Shown here: one piece after another, positions 1 through 11,347 of the stretch | Layout of the letters: the number at the start of each line of letters is the position of its first letter | How positions within the stretch are numbered: position 1 is the first letter of the stretch | Source of the DNA: Mesotaenium endlicherianum | Taxonomy: Eukaryota > Streptophyta > Zygnematophyceae > Zygnematales > Mesotaeniaceae | Reading direction: 5' to 3' | Length of the DNA stretch: 35,434 nucleotides | Assembly: GCA_009602735.1 (NCBI GenBank) | Contig: WELA01007952.1 | Location: 90,639 to 126,072 of the forward strand | Made by a program: the position numbers and the translations under genes | The notes under the pieces: generated by a model | Databases searched by the model: none | What the model saw: the letters and a program-made list of their open reading frames with translations, nothing else | What the model was told of the DNA's origin: nothing

Positions 1-3000
1 CCCCCTTCCCACCCCTTTCAAGAGGCCGCCTGCTGGCTCCAGGTGGCTGGCAGGTTGAGGGACTTGCAGGCCGGCAGATGAGGCAGGCAGGTAAATGCGG
101 ACAGGCTGACAGTGGAAAGGGGAAAGCAGTACAGGTGGATGCAAGCACTCGCCCTGATAGGTGCCGACTCCGAGGTTAGACGGGCTTCTGATTCTCTTAA
201 CACGTGGCAGACTCGTGGCTTAGGCAGAGGCAGGCAGGTATGGTCTGAAGGGGGACAGATTGTCCAAGGGGGGAACAGGTGGCAGCAGCTGGTGAGATAG
301 GGTATGCTGCGGCAGGGTTGGTGGCAGCAGCTGTTTGAAGTGGGTTGGAGTCTAGGGCTCTGCTTGCTGGAGGGAGCTTCACTTGTGGAGCAATGTGGAG
401 CCGAAGACCGGGTGATGTCGTGGTGAAGAGAATTGCACGCATGACAAAGTTCGTTGATTTGCCGACAGCTGGCGGAAGCTGCTTCAAAATTACACGGGCA
501 GCGCCAATTGGTGTGGGGTTTATACGGGCTTTGAAAGAGGCGGCTGCCAGCTGGCGAGCGAGGCACGCCCCTGTTCGGTAGGGAGCACGCTCGCGCAAAA
601 GCTCCGGCCGAGGGTGATGGGGCGGGTGATGCGTTTTGCCGCGGCTCTTATTCTGTATAAGCCGGTAGTATAAGAAGGTGGCTTTGGTTCTTCCTGCTTT
701 CGAAGGCTTTGATTGGTTTCGATCTAAGGGGGCCATGCTCCTGTGAGTGTGTGCCGATGCGACAGTTCTGTAGTTAAAACCCTTTCGAGATGAAGTCGAC
801 AGTGCATCTGTGAACGATGACTGTTTTGCGGTCGGGAGATACCATTTGTTATGCATGTTAGTCGATATTATTTAGGTCAGATACATATACGCTTGTATGC
901 GCATCTGAAAGTCATCATGGAACAATGAAATTATCATGCGTAATGTGAAGGTATAGAATGTGTAATTCCATTGCTTTATCCTATCTATGCCCTAGCCAAG
1001 TAGCTGCAAGGGTATATACACAATACTCTTCATATTAATCAGCTCTGAAGCTAGCCTCAGTCCGGGTTGCTTCCACCAGCTGGCATCTTTCTTAAGGTCT
1101 CTTTCACGCCCTCAGGGCTGAGAGCGCAAGTATGGAAGAAACAAAGTGTCAAAATGAACGAATGGACGTACCTACCAATTGAAAACTACAGCTGTTGACA
1201 CACAGTCTCATGTCGTGCTTTCAGTTGACTCTCCACAATATTCTCGGCACATCACAGGCGTATTAAGGGACAAGTCATGCAACATCCCAAAGACTGGGAG
1301 TCTATGAAGACATAGTAGATGACTAATTGCACTACACATACAGAAGCAAAGTACCTCATCACATTCTCTCCCTCGCGTTTCATATACTCGAGCAAGTGAG
1401 AGGTCCATTGAGCTCAGCTGACCTAATAAAACAAGAGAACTCAAAGGCTGTGAACGACGCATTCAAGAAGTTGACGTCGTTGCCGAAATGGAAATGCTTG
1501 GGAGAGAAAGAGTACACTAAGGCGATAAAGAAGAAACACATGTGAACGCATCTGAAGCGTGGTGGCTTCACCAGCCCATTGACTGAAAGCTCTCGCTACT
1601 GAACGGAGTCACGAGGGCCGTCTTATCTTCCAAGAAACAACAGAATCAGACCCTACTGCCCTTCTGAGCTGTCCACGTGGCGCCAGGAGGATGCTTCTGT
1701 GGGCACCAGGCTGCCCACCCGTCGAGGAGGCCCCAACCGTGAGCTGCTGCTGCTGCAGAAGCACATCTGCTCCCAAGAAGCCGCCCTGGGCCTTCCTCCG
1801 CCTCCTCCTCCTCCTCTCGACAATGCTCCACTTGAGAGTCCTCCGCGCAGGAGCGGGGGCACTAGAACAATGATGCTGCCAGCTGGCACCTGGCTAAAAG
1901 GCCACAAGGCAACAGACGAGGAGGGGCAGACGGATGATACTTATACGCGGGCTCGTAGACTTCTCTCCCACAGGTGTGCAGCAGCATCAAGCGCCACGAG
2001 TCACGTGCTCGAATAGCTTCAGCAGTTGCACCTGCTGACTGCACCAGAGGCTGACTAACACCAGCAAAGAGAGGAAGGCGTGTGCTCCTGCAAAGCAAAG
2101 CCGAGCTCTCCCAGCGTGAGCAAGAAGGGTGAGGAGGAACAATCCTACCCAAATGACCATGTGTCTCGACAATGGCAACAGTGCAAGCACTAGGTGAAGA
2201 GGGACAACCCTAGACAACCCTCCCTACCTAAGCCTGCTCTTGATTGGAAATCTGCAGGTATTCTGCTGTATGCAGGCCCAAGATATCAGAGTCGGGCAAA
2301 TCCCTAAACTGCATGGCTCTGTTCACACCCAGCACCAGTTGAGGGCTTCGTGCAAGAGTTTCACTTATGGGCTATAGGCTAGGGTTTCGGGTGCAGGCTT
2401 TTTGGCTAGAGCCTAGGGCTGGGGCCTAGGGTCTTACCGACAATGACTTATACCACCACATTACACACACCACACACCACATCACATTGCATCACATTGC
2501 ATCCTCCTGCGCTCGCTGAAAGCAAGCAGCTACTGGCACACAAGCCTCGTAATTGAGACGGGCAAGACTTGGAAGGAGATCCTTCAGGGGTGCAAGGCTC
2601 TGGGAAGATGTGGCCTCTTCCAGAAGTGTGCACTACAGGCTAGGGCTATCATCATTTGATGTGGAAATACGCTCAGGTTGGTGTTCTTATGCACATATAT
2701 GTCATTATGCACATTCATGTCATCAAGCACATATATGTCATCATGCACATATATGTCATTGATGATGAATGCACAAATGCATGAAGGTTGGTGTGAGTGA
2801 TGCACACATGTCATCAATGAGAAACGCGAGGAATGCACGCAAGTTGGCGTTGGAAGGGGTCATCTCAGTTGGATATGGTGTCGAGTAGTACACCTTTCAT
2901 GACGGACGGATGGGGTTAAGTAGCAATCGTGGTCAAGGGTGCCCCGGTTCATCGTGCAGCTTCTTGCCGATCTTTAGTGCATCACATTGCATAAACGTAT

Positions 3001-4034
3001 CCAACTTGCATTCTGTGCGTCACCCACTTGCAACCGACGCACGCTGGCGGGGTGCTCTTCAACTTCCCCGAGGACAGTCTCATGCCCGCTGGCTATCTTC
3101 GGGTAAGCAGTAGCCACGTGGATTGCCACCATGAGCACTCTCCTGCCTCTCAACTGCCATGCCTTTCATCCTGTCTATGCGCCGCGTCCTGGTCCATAGC
3201 TCCTCGCCCTTCTCATCCATGTCCTCCTCGCCATGTACCTCTTTGACCGCTGCAATGCACACCTGCTAGCTCCTCACTTTCGCGCTCAGCACATCAGTGC
3301 CTCCCTCCACGGTTGATGATGGTACCATCAGTCCTCTGCAATGTTGATGTCCTCATCAGCCAAGCCCATGCAAGAGCTCGTGATGCCTTCCCTCCTCTTC
3401 CTTCTACAGCTTCTCCGCTGTTCTGTTACAGAACCATTACTTCCCTTTCTTCGCCCGTCTCGTCAACCGAGCCGGCTGCTCTGTGGCCGGAGAGAGTCAG
3501 AGGTCTCTGGAGGGCTTTGCCACCAGTGTGGCCAGTAGGTTACATTAAAGCTCACCCCTCTCTGTTGATTCCTTCTCCTTCACATAAAGTACAGAAGACA
3601 GGCTAATTTAACCAGGCGCCACCCTCCTTTTGTAGAATAAGTGTACCTGGGTATGTTGGACGGCTGACATGCTTTCAGGTGTATTATCCGGCATACTCCT
3701 TCTTACATTGCTCAGACAACGTCCTCATCATTCTGTTCTGCAAACTTGCACTTCGCCTTCAACAGCGTATAGCAGCAGGCATACTATGTGCAGTCCGTAG
3801 TGGACGTTCGGCGTGAACTATAGTGGGCTTGGCTATAATTGGCTACCTGCGACTTCATACTTTTATTCGATGTGCCTATGACCAACGACATTTTGGAGCT
3901 ACATATTCTGAGAGCGTCTGTCTTCAAGCTTGGGGTGGTGTTCCGTTTCTGGCGCTCGGAGCTTCTTACACCATTCGACGACGTTGAGAAGCAGCTTAGA
4001 AGGCTTCCACTGGGTTGAAAGTCAAAGTGAAACC
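1..4034. other. upstream region without a supported gene
   Basis: I find no coding region I can support here. The first 900 bases are moderately GC-rich, and the open frames on both strands (the longest about 219 codons, minus strand, 197-856) have low-complexity translations with no domain. Positions 1700-1830 hold CTG/CTCC-rich simple sequence, which explains the Leu-rich and Glu-rich frames there. A Lys-rich frame at 1327-1545 and a short stretch at 3040-3101 that ends in a donor-like GTAAGC could be exon fragments, but nothing connects to them. Positions 2340-2435 contain several TAGGG-type motifs. The last few hundred bases presumably hold the promoter and 5' UTR of the gene starting at 4035; I cannot place a transcription start. 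Confidence 0.5.
2689..2760. repeat. 18-bp tandem repeat, four copies
   Basis: Four head-to-tail copies of an 18-bp unit close to ATGCACATATATGTCATC, at 2689, 2707, 2725 and 2743. Each copy carries an internal ACATATATGT-like palindrome. A degraded copy (GCACACATGTCATC) follows about 40 bp downstream. It looks like an ordinary minisatellite. Confidence 0.85.
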
Positions 4035-7000
4035 ATGGCTACCCTTCAAGCTGCCTTCCGTCCTGCCTTAATGTGTCTAGAGCGCAGCAGAAATGATGAA
4101 AGATGTTATGCCCTGAAGACGCGAACGCTGCCAGCATCTTCTCTATCGTCCTTGAGCACCTCGTCAACCACATTCGGTGCCCACAGGGGCTCGTCACGAC
4201 TTTGTGGCTCTAGCTCATGTCATGCTAGAGCAGAGGCACGTGCCTGTGAGCAACATGTCGTCAAGAGCATTGAAGCCCAGTCAACCAAGTCTAGTCAAGC
4301 TTCAGTAGCAAATAGAAGGCCCAAAGTGGGCGCTGGGCGCAGGGAAATGCTGACGAATGGCAGCTTGTTAGTGGCTTCCATGGCCTGCATGCAAGCTGTT
4401 GAAGTCATCAACCCTGCACATGCTCAAGCATTTTCAGTTGGTTTTTGTAAGTGCGGGTACTTCCTCTTACACTTACTTGTATACATGAAGACAGATGTTG
4501 GTCGCATCTCTGCTTTGATATCATTTGTCCTCTTACTGAAGCTATATGTAGACATGGATGTTGCCTTCACATCAGTTCTATCATCACAACTTTGATTTGT
4601 TACCTCTATACACTTGCCAAATGAGGTAAATAAAAACCACATGAAAAGAAAAGAAGAATGTTAACTCACGTGCACACGCACACACACACACACACTCTGA
4701 CTGCGTGTTTGCATGCAAGTGACTCCCAGTGTAAACACTTGAATCCGGACTTACCCGCATGTGGGCTTCGCCCTTGTGTGTGCAACTCGCCTTCGTTGGA
4801 ACATAACAATTTTGAAGGCGGGTAGCCTGGGAACCCGCCACTTGTCCATCTATCTACGGGTGCAATTGTTTCCCTATCCCTTCAGAGTGATACACTCATT
4901 CTCCTCTGACCTGCTGTCTCTCCCTCCCCTCTCGCCGCCCTCCCTCCCATCTTACGAGACAGCAGGAGCAAAGGATTGGCTCCGTCAGCAGAAGATTAGG
5001 ACGTCAGACGGTCTCCTCAAGCCAATCAGATCGTCCCGTGATCGCCTCACCGGAATCATCGATCTTGTCGGTAAGCTCCTCTCGCGCCAGCACATCACTG
5101 CCTGTGCCACGTATCAGCGCAGGAAACCCAGGTTCTTCGGGGAGCAACAAGCCATCACCTTGCAGGCAACCACAGCCATATCCTACCGAAGCGAAGATCG
5201 TGAACACGACGTGCTCGTCGTGGCAGATATGTGGGTGAGGTTTGTCCAGAGTTGCTGACCTGTCACTTACTGGTGTCAGTTGTGAAAGAAAGCGCCTGGG
5301 GCGCACAGATTCGGTCATTTCTACATCACACACATCCACATTGTGCGTTTGCAGAATGAGTCGCAAACAGAAGCGTGTCTCCCTCACCTTATGTTCGCTT
5401 ACGGTCACACGAGTGTTCTCATGCACCCCACATTGACCCCTAAAGTTGAAACCCTGAAAGTCAAACCCTGAAGTCAAAGCCCTAAAGTTGACCCTCGAAG
5501 CGCCTACACCTTAAACTCTAGCCCTCCTGGTCCATGGGCGTCATCACGCACCCTGTGCGGTCCAACTGTCCCATCAGAGCAGTTTGCTCCTCTGCTCTTC
5601 CTGTACCCTCTGCTTTCTTTGCTCGAAGCTCGAAACTCCTGTGCACGTGTAAGCCGTTTCTTTCAACTTCAGTCCTGACACATGTCATGCGTGACACGTC
5701 GTTCCCCCATCTGTCTGCCTACGAGGCGCAGCCAACGAGGGCGCCACTCAAGAGCAGGTCAAGCGTGCCAAGGAGATTGCGACGGACGCCGCCCGGGACT
5801 GCGTGGCGCCGGCCGCGGGATCGTTCTTCAGCTTCCAGGCAGACTCTGGCGTGGAGGTCAGACCATAAACCCTCATCACTTTCTTCACTGTCATCGTATA
5901 TGATGCAGACCCGTCGGAGGATAGGGTCTCGACAGCTGTTGAACCCCCCTAAAATCCGAGACCCGGGTTCACTTAAAGGGCTTCAAGTGCATATTTCAGG
6001 TGTCTGAAAACCCCGGGACAACTCTCTTGCTGTCATACATGAAGCACAACCTCGTTGAGGCATGGCTCTGCTGGCGAGGCTCCCGCCTGCCACCTGTCAA
6101 GTTGCACTCCGATGTAGCCTATGTCAAAGAACATCATTCGTCATGTACATGTTGCTGCCGTCATGTTGCTGACGTGCATGTTCATAATACCAGCCCCTGC
6201 GTCACGGAAGCCCCGCAATCCGCTTTGGAGCTCTTGATCTGCAGCACCTGATGCTGGAGAGAGGGGCCCAGGCCTTGGGCGGGTCCTAGTGCCAGCCAGT
6301 GCTCGCTGAGATTTTTCTGTACTCATCAAGTGGAAATGCAACCAGTGGAAGCGGACAGTCTCTCCCTCAAAGCTTTGCTGACAGTCTGCTCTAAACCCTC
6401 CATCTCCCCTGAAGCTCGCCCCTCTTGCAGCCTGGACCTCCTCTTCCTCCTCTTGATCCCCGTCTTCGCCCTACTTTTTTTTTCTCTTGTTAATCCTCCT
6501 CTTTGCTCTCGTCCTTGTGCTCCTCGTCCTCCCCCTTGTCGCCGCCGTTGCCTTTTGCACCGCTGCCAACCGAGCCCCCACACTTGGCCTCTGCTCAGGG
6601 ATTAGAATTGAACTCCTCCACCCAGGGTTTAACTCTTCAGCTCTGGGGTTAATCTTGTCAACCCTAACAGCAGTGCTCCTCCTGAAGCTTCCTTCTCAGC
6701 GTCCAGCCTGGCCCCAGCTGGCCCAGAAAACTAGACTGCCCTCGTGGGACTCACATAGTGAATGCTTCTGACAATTGTTGCCTCTGTTTCTGATCTCCCA
6801 ACCCGGAGCCCCCAAACCTTCTTCCCTGTATTTCTTTTGAACCCATGCCCGCTGCTGCACTTGAATTTGACATATTTCTTGTTACGTCACGAATCGAGTT
6901 CATCGGGGTGTCGCCCTCAGGTCATCCAGCACCCCACAGGCGTGGGAACAGGTCTACACGCATGCGCATGTGCGCACGCTCGCGCGCGCGCCTGATCGCA

Positions 7001-9820
7001 CACACACACACTCACACACACAACACAACGCATATAGATACACAGAAAAACACACACACACACACACAAACATACACACATACACGTACCCACGCACACA
7101 GGCACACACGCGCACGCACATGCGCGCGGGTGCGCACGCGCAGAGCGCGAGATGGAGGCCCTCGTGTGGGAATGCACATCCCATCTGGCAGCGCTCATGC
7201 CTCAAGTAATGCCAGTGCTGTTGACCAAAGGTAGCATCAATGTGCGGGTTATGTGTTTGACTTTCTGGGGGTGCCAGGTGTGCACCTATGCGTTGATCTT
7301 GAAGAATGGGGGCTCCTTGTTGAATAAGAACGACCCCCTGCTTCTCGCGGCTGAGGCGCGCCTGGGCGACCTCGTCAGGTTAGTAGTATGCGCAAGTGTA
7401 CACCTATATATCTATACATCTATACATATGTGTATATATATATGTGTGTGTGTATTTATAAATATATATACACTAAGGCCTAACCCTATATATACATTCT
7501 TCTGTATACACATACGTATATATATATACATATATGTGTAGATAGACATATGCGTACATATATGCGTGAGCCGTACATGATGGTCATACATGCATGCGTC
7601 TACCTCTCACACGATTGCGATCCTGCCGCAAGTGTTTGTGGTTCCTACCTCTTCGCAAGTGTTATTCTCGCGGTCCTCGTGTTGGGCTAGGAGAGTTCCG
7701 GTTCCAATAGAAAATGTGTTGCGGCACGTGCACTTGCACGAGCGCACCACCACACGCACACGCACACTTGCGCGCGCACAAGGGCGCGCGTGCACGGAGC
7801 AGAAGGGAGGAGTGCCAGTTTTGTGATGTGGGGCCTCAAGCAGCATCGCTTTCCCTCCTCCCTTGATCCTCATACCCATCTTAGGGATGAGGCAACACAA
7901 TGCTGCTAAGGTCTCCCTATCTAAGTTCTCTTGTCTCGTTGTCCGCCTGATTGAGAGACACGTTCACAAAGAGTCATCCATATCCAAGAGCTAAGCTCTG
8001 AGGTCCAGGTCGTAAGTGAACAACACCTTGATGATTTTGTTTTTTTGGAAGCTGAATCCGGTATTTAATCCGATATTGAATCCAGTTTTGGTCCAGTAGG
8101 AGTTATGGCTGGGCCAGTTGCTAGCACTAGGGGGTTGGGTCTGGTGCGCAATCAGCAATAGTGGTTGTTGACTTAGGGTTTCAGGGTTCAGGGTTAGCAC
8201 CGGGCTTGGAGTGCGGACCAGTTTAGGGCTTACGACACGGAGCTAGGGTCGTAAGTTTGGGTTGGCGCACAGAGGAGACGTGTAGGGTGGGTTCAAGTGC
8301 TAGCATTGCAAATCAGGGGATTAGTAAGTGAAAGAGGGAAGAACCTCTAGAGGCTGTGCATCCAAAAGGAGATCCCAAAAACAGCAAACAGTGGTGGGAC
8401 CTAAGCAAGGTCACCACTCCCCAGTGGAAGTCAAGCATGTGCCGTTGCTGGTGCGCATTCTGAAGCTGAGTACACGTGGCAGCCGTACAGGGTTCCCTTC
8501 TTAACGTGCTCGATCACGTGTGCTCTCAGTTAACAAGTTAATGGCAGTGTCTAGTGACAACCGCCTGCTGACGTTTTTGGTGGTAATGACAAGTGGCTAA
8601 GCTTTAGCGCGACAGCTGGCGGGCTGGTCTATCTCCGACGAGTTGGCCGTGTTTCATTGTCTGCGTCCTTTAAAACCTAAGTCGTCTTTCCAGTCGGGAG
8701 CGAATAGGTCGTGTCGATTTGCGTGTGACACTCGGTTGCGCTTGGCAGAGCAAAGTATTCTCTGTATTCAGCCAGCAATCGGGACATAATGGGTTGTGTC
8801 GGTTTGGGTGCGTGTCTTGAGCAGGAAATTTGAGGACCTGATTTCAGAGCTGGACAGCTTGACAAGTGTCGTCGGCCCGCTATCCGTTGACAGGTATGCG
8901 CTGAAAACCTTCTTTCGACAGAGTGCCCTCTTTGTACAGACACTCACGCACGCACGCACACACACTCACGCACACGCGCATTTACACACGCATGCACACT
9001 CACGCGCACACGTACACACAGACTCACACACGCAGGCATGCATACATGCGCGCACACACACAAACATGCACACATACACGCGCACACACGCATAGATGCA
9101 CACCACACGTACACGCACACTTGTGAGATAATCTTGTTTGGTTCCGTCCTTCTTTCCTTATTTGCAAGGCACACGGTTTGGAATATGACAACTACATAGA
9201 CACTACAGGGGATTGAATGCATACGTCTCTCTTTCACACGATGTTTTCGCCACAATGGCCACATTTTATAAAGTAAAAATAATTATTATATGTACGTCCT
9301 TGTCTCATAGCGTGTAGCATACAATGAGCCCCGCGGCTTTTTAAATACCAATAATGAGGACCCTGTGGGCAGAAGCACGTGTAGTGTTTCTTGTGTGATA
9401 CTTTACTTCTCGCTCCTTGGTGGATATTTGCACCGTGCTCTCTTAGAGTATGTGAACATCCACGGGCTTTGACTTGATCTCAAATTTGAGGCACAGTGTT
9501 CTTGTTCAGAGGGCACATTTCTATTCCTCAAAATTGTTCAGTATGCCTCTCCACAGACCGTAAGGGTTTGACTAGGCACAAGAAACGCTGATGGATTGGT
9601 TACAAGGTACTATTTCACTTATGCGGAACTTTTGCTATGTTCTATGTATCACTTCTTGGTGATATGTATCACTTCTTGGTGATACGATGAGATGTTAGAC
9701 CTTACAAAGTGAGGGGAGGGAAATTGCAGGCCCGCTATCGAGCAGTCCGTGCGTGCGGTGCAAACATCCATGGATGACTTTGAAGCGGGCGTGAAGGGAG
9801 TGCTGGGGGTTCCCGTCTAA
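4035..9820 (+). CDS. predicted thylakoid-lumen protein, six exons, 301 aa
   Basis: Coding exons are 4035-4446, 4963-5070, 5732-5856, 7278-7378, 8825-8893 and 9730-9820 (stop TAA). All five introns are GT-AG (first donor GTAAGT), the phases agree at every junction, and the total is 906 nt. The start ATG lies in an AACCATGG context. Residues 1-100 are Ser/Arg-rich, as in a plastid transit peptide. Twin arginines R102-R103, a hydrophobic stretch 107-122 and an AHAQA motif at 128-132 form a Tat-type lumenal signal, so the mature protein probably starts near residue 131-133. The mature part is about 170 residues, mostly predicted helix, with a GVEVCTYAL segment spanning exons 3-4 and a KKGVLGVPV-like end (VKGVLGVPV). 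From memory this pattern recalls uncharacterised land-plant thylakoid proteins; I cannot name the family. I see no catalytic motif. The exons are supported by open frame, phase and composition. The localisation is inferred. Confidence 0.8.
4673..4695. repeat. CA microsatellite in intron 1 of the lumen-protein gene
   Basis: A short, nearly pure (CA)n run interrupted by one CG step. It lies inside intron 1 (4447-4962). It is the smallest of the CA-type arrays in this gene. Confidence 0.9.
5437..5500. repeat. degenerate CCCTAAAG-type tandem repeat in intron 2
   Basis: Five imperfect copies of a 13-14 bp unit close to CCCTGAAGTCAAA, each starting with CCCTAAAG, CCCTGAAG or a relative. The core resembles the plant telomere repeat CCCTAAA, but the period is about double and the copies are diverged, so it is not a telomere tract. 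It sits in intron 2 (5071-5731). Confidence 0.7.
6957..7149. repeat. long CA/CG alternating purine-pyrimidine tract in intron 3
   Basis: About 190 bp that is almost wholly alternating purine-pyrimidine. CG/CA blocks lie at both ends (for example GCGCGCGCGC near 6981) and (CA)n blocks in the middle. This type of sequence can adopt Z-DNA. It lies in intron 3 (5857-7277), which also holds a run of T at 6475-6482 and several CT-rich segments. Confidence 0.9.
7398..7568. repeat. TA/TG-rich simple repeat in intron 4
   Basis: Mixed (TA)n, (TG)n and TACATA simple sequence, starting about 20 bp after the exon 4 donor at 7379. The frames that read through it give Tyr/Ile-rich translations and are not coding. 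Confidence 0.85.
7723..7798. repeat. CA/CG alternating tract in intron 4
   Basis: A second simple-sequence block in intron 4 (7379-8824), of CACGCACACG and GCGCGCGCAC type. Like the tract in intron 3, it is mostly alternating purine-pyrimidine. Further on in the same intron, 8170-8245 holds scattered TTAGGG and TAGGG motifs. Confidence 0.8.
8940..9121. repeat. CA-rich array in intron 5
   Basis: About 180 bp of CACA/CACG/CATG simple sequence, starting about 45 bp after the exon 5 donor at 8894. It is the fourth sizeable CA-type array in the introns of this gene. Confidence 0.9.
9646..9685. repeat. tandem 20-bp hairpin repeat near the last acceptor
   Basis: Two adjacent 20-bp copies at 9646-9665 and 9666-9685 that differ only in the last base. 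The second copy is a perfect inverted repeat: GTATCAC and GTGATAC arms around a TTCTTG loop. The pair lies in intron 5, ending 44 nt before the final exon at 9730, that is, in or near the branch-point region. Confidence 0.85.
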
Positions 9821-11347
9821 GTCTTCTTTTCTTTCACACCGTAGTCCTAGTATTGCACTTTTCGTGTTATGGCCAAGGGTGAATGTGCCCAAGTGGTATT
9901 TATTGAGCAACTACACATCTTGAAATTCTATTAATCTCCTAGGGAAGTGTTCATCCATTGGCAATAAGAGATGGTAGCCACATAGTAGGGGCCCTTTTTA
10001 TGATTGTAACGGCAAGGAAGAATATGCTCAGCTTAGTAGAAGTCGACCCAAGTACAAAAAGCAAGCAAGACACGAGTAGATATGGCTTGGTTTAGTGGTT
10101 GAATACTTGAGCTTAGGCATAGTGTTACGCGGACGTAGGCTGCAGATATATCCGTCATAAACGAGCTTTTTGTAATATGTGAGAATGAATTTCTGAGGTA
10201 GCCAAATATGCTTCTGCATAAATGCTATCATTAGACCTATGCTGATCTTGTCTTGTTGAAGACTCGTCTCCAAAGGCATACATGATGGGTGGTTCTAATA
10301 ACTCCTTGTCGGTCGTCCCTTTGTATTTTCTTTGCTATGCACGCTAATTTATTTTAATAAGTGCCATACAATGTGTACTCCATGACCACCGTCTTTGCCA
10401 TCTGTAACTTACAACGATGAGATCACAGGTGCATCAATCATGCAGTATATTATACAAAACTATGTCTCCTTACATTGACACTTCGAAAGAAGTAGACACA
10501 AAAAGGATGGGCAAATAAAGTCCAAAACGGATTGACATATTATTTTAAGTCACTTGAAAAAAGAAAAAGAATGGAAAATGAAAAAAGTCATCTAAAGCTT
10601 GCCATAAGTGCATGAGCATATGCCACGAAACATCTCCTAAACAGAGGGGGCAACCTTTATCAGAATTAATAGCCTTTTTAGGTGATCTGAACCATTCTAA
10701 AGCCGTCCGTTTGATTTGGGCACTTCTTGAAGCACTTCATCTCTTTCCACTGAATGGACCGTACAAATTAGACCAAGATGCGACGTTCATGTCTCCGTCA
10801 CTCGATCCGTGGCCTCCTAGGCTGTCCGACAGAAGTCGCTGCTGGAACTAGGGCAGCTAGGACTCAAGCTGGCTTGGGCTGGCTTGGGCTGGCTGCATGC
10901 ATCTGGTTCAATCTGCGCTGATCTGCGCACTTACGCTTATACAACGCCTGCTGTTGCACATCCAGTTGTCGTCTTTTCATGCAATCAGATGTAAGACAGC
11001 CTTGAAGGTCACCACGTTTGAAGTTGCTCAGGTCCGGAGAGCTTGCCAAGTCGGCGCCAAGTTGACGCCCATAGAGAGAGTATTGCCCATCGCCTGGGTA
11101 CCGCTCGATTGGCCCAGCTATGCTTCCTTCTGGGTGAGGTAGCACCTGCAATGCGTCATGCAATTGAAGTCAGCTTGAAGTGCACTCGGGTTAAGAATTG
11201 TGCATGTAGTAAAACTGCAGCATTACGATAGAAAATCAGCCATTTTGTGAGAGCAAGTAAGAACAGAAGATTGAAGCAAATCGATCCACGGACTACGACT
11301 AGTGAGACATACACCGCCAAATAAGAGTACATTTTTGTCCTTACAAG
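9821..11347. other. intergenic region between the lumen-protein and ferritin genes
   Basis: It holds the 3' end and probable terminator of the upstream gene and the promoter of ferritin. I see no supported coding region. A TGGTTTAGTGG stretch at about 10088-10098 matches a tRNA A box, but no B box follows at tRNA spacing. A short GGCTTGGGCT tandem repeat lies at about 10868-10893. I looked for an iron-dependent regulatory element of the seed-plant ferritin type upstream of 11348 and did not find one. Confidence 0.5.

Noticed and set aside
197..856. 219-codon open frame on the minus strand near the window start
   Set aside because: It has no domain, no convincing start context and overlaps other frames of similar quality; it may be chance in moderately GC-rich DNA.
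2689..2760. A CRISPR-like array
   Set aside because: The 18-bp units are head to tail without spacers, in a eukaryotic genome.
3040..3101. An exon ending at a GTAAGC donor (FNFPEDSLMPAGYLR)
   Set aside because: It looks exon-like, but no upstream or downstream exon of matching phase could be found.
6845..7234. Thr/His- and Cys/Val-rich open frames across the CA tract
   Set aside because: They are translations of simple sequence inside intron 3.
10085..10150. A tRNA or SINE suggested by TGGTTTAGTGG
   Set aside because: No B box at the expected distance and no cloverleaf arms.
11100..11347. An iron-dependent regulatory sequence upstream of ferritin
   Set aside because: I found no match to the seed-plant ferritin promoter element, and no iron-responsive RNA loop of the animal type.
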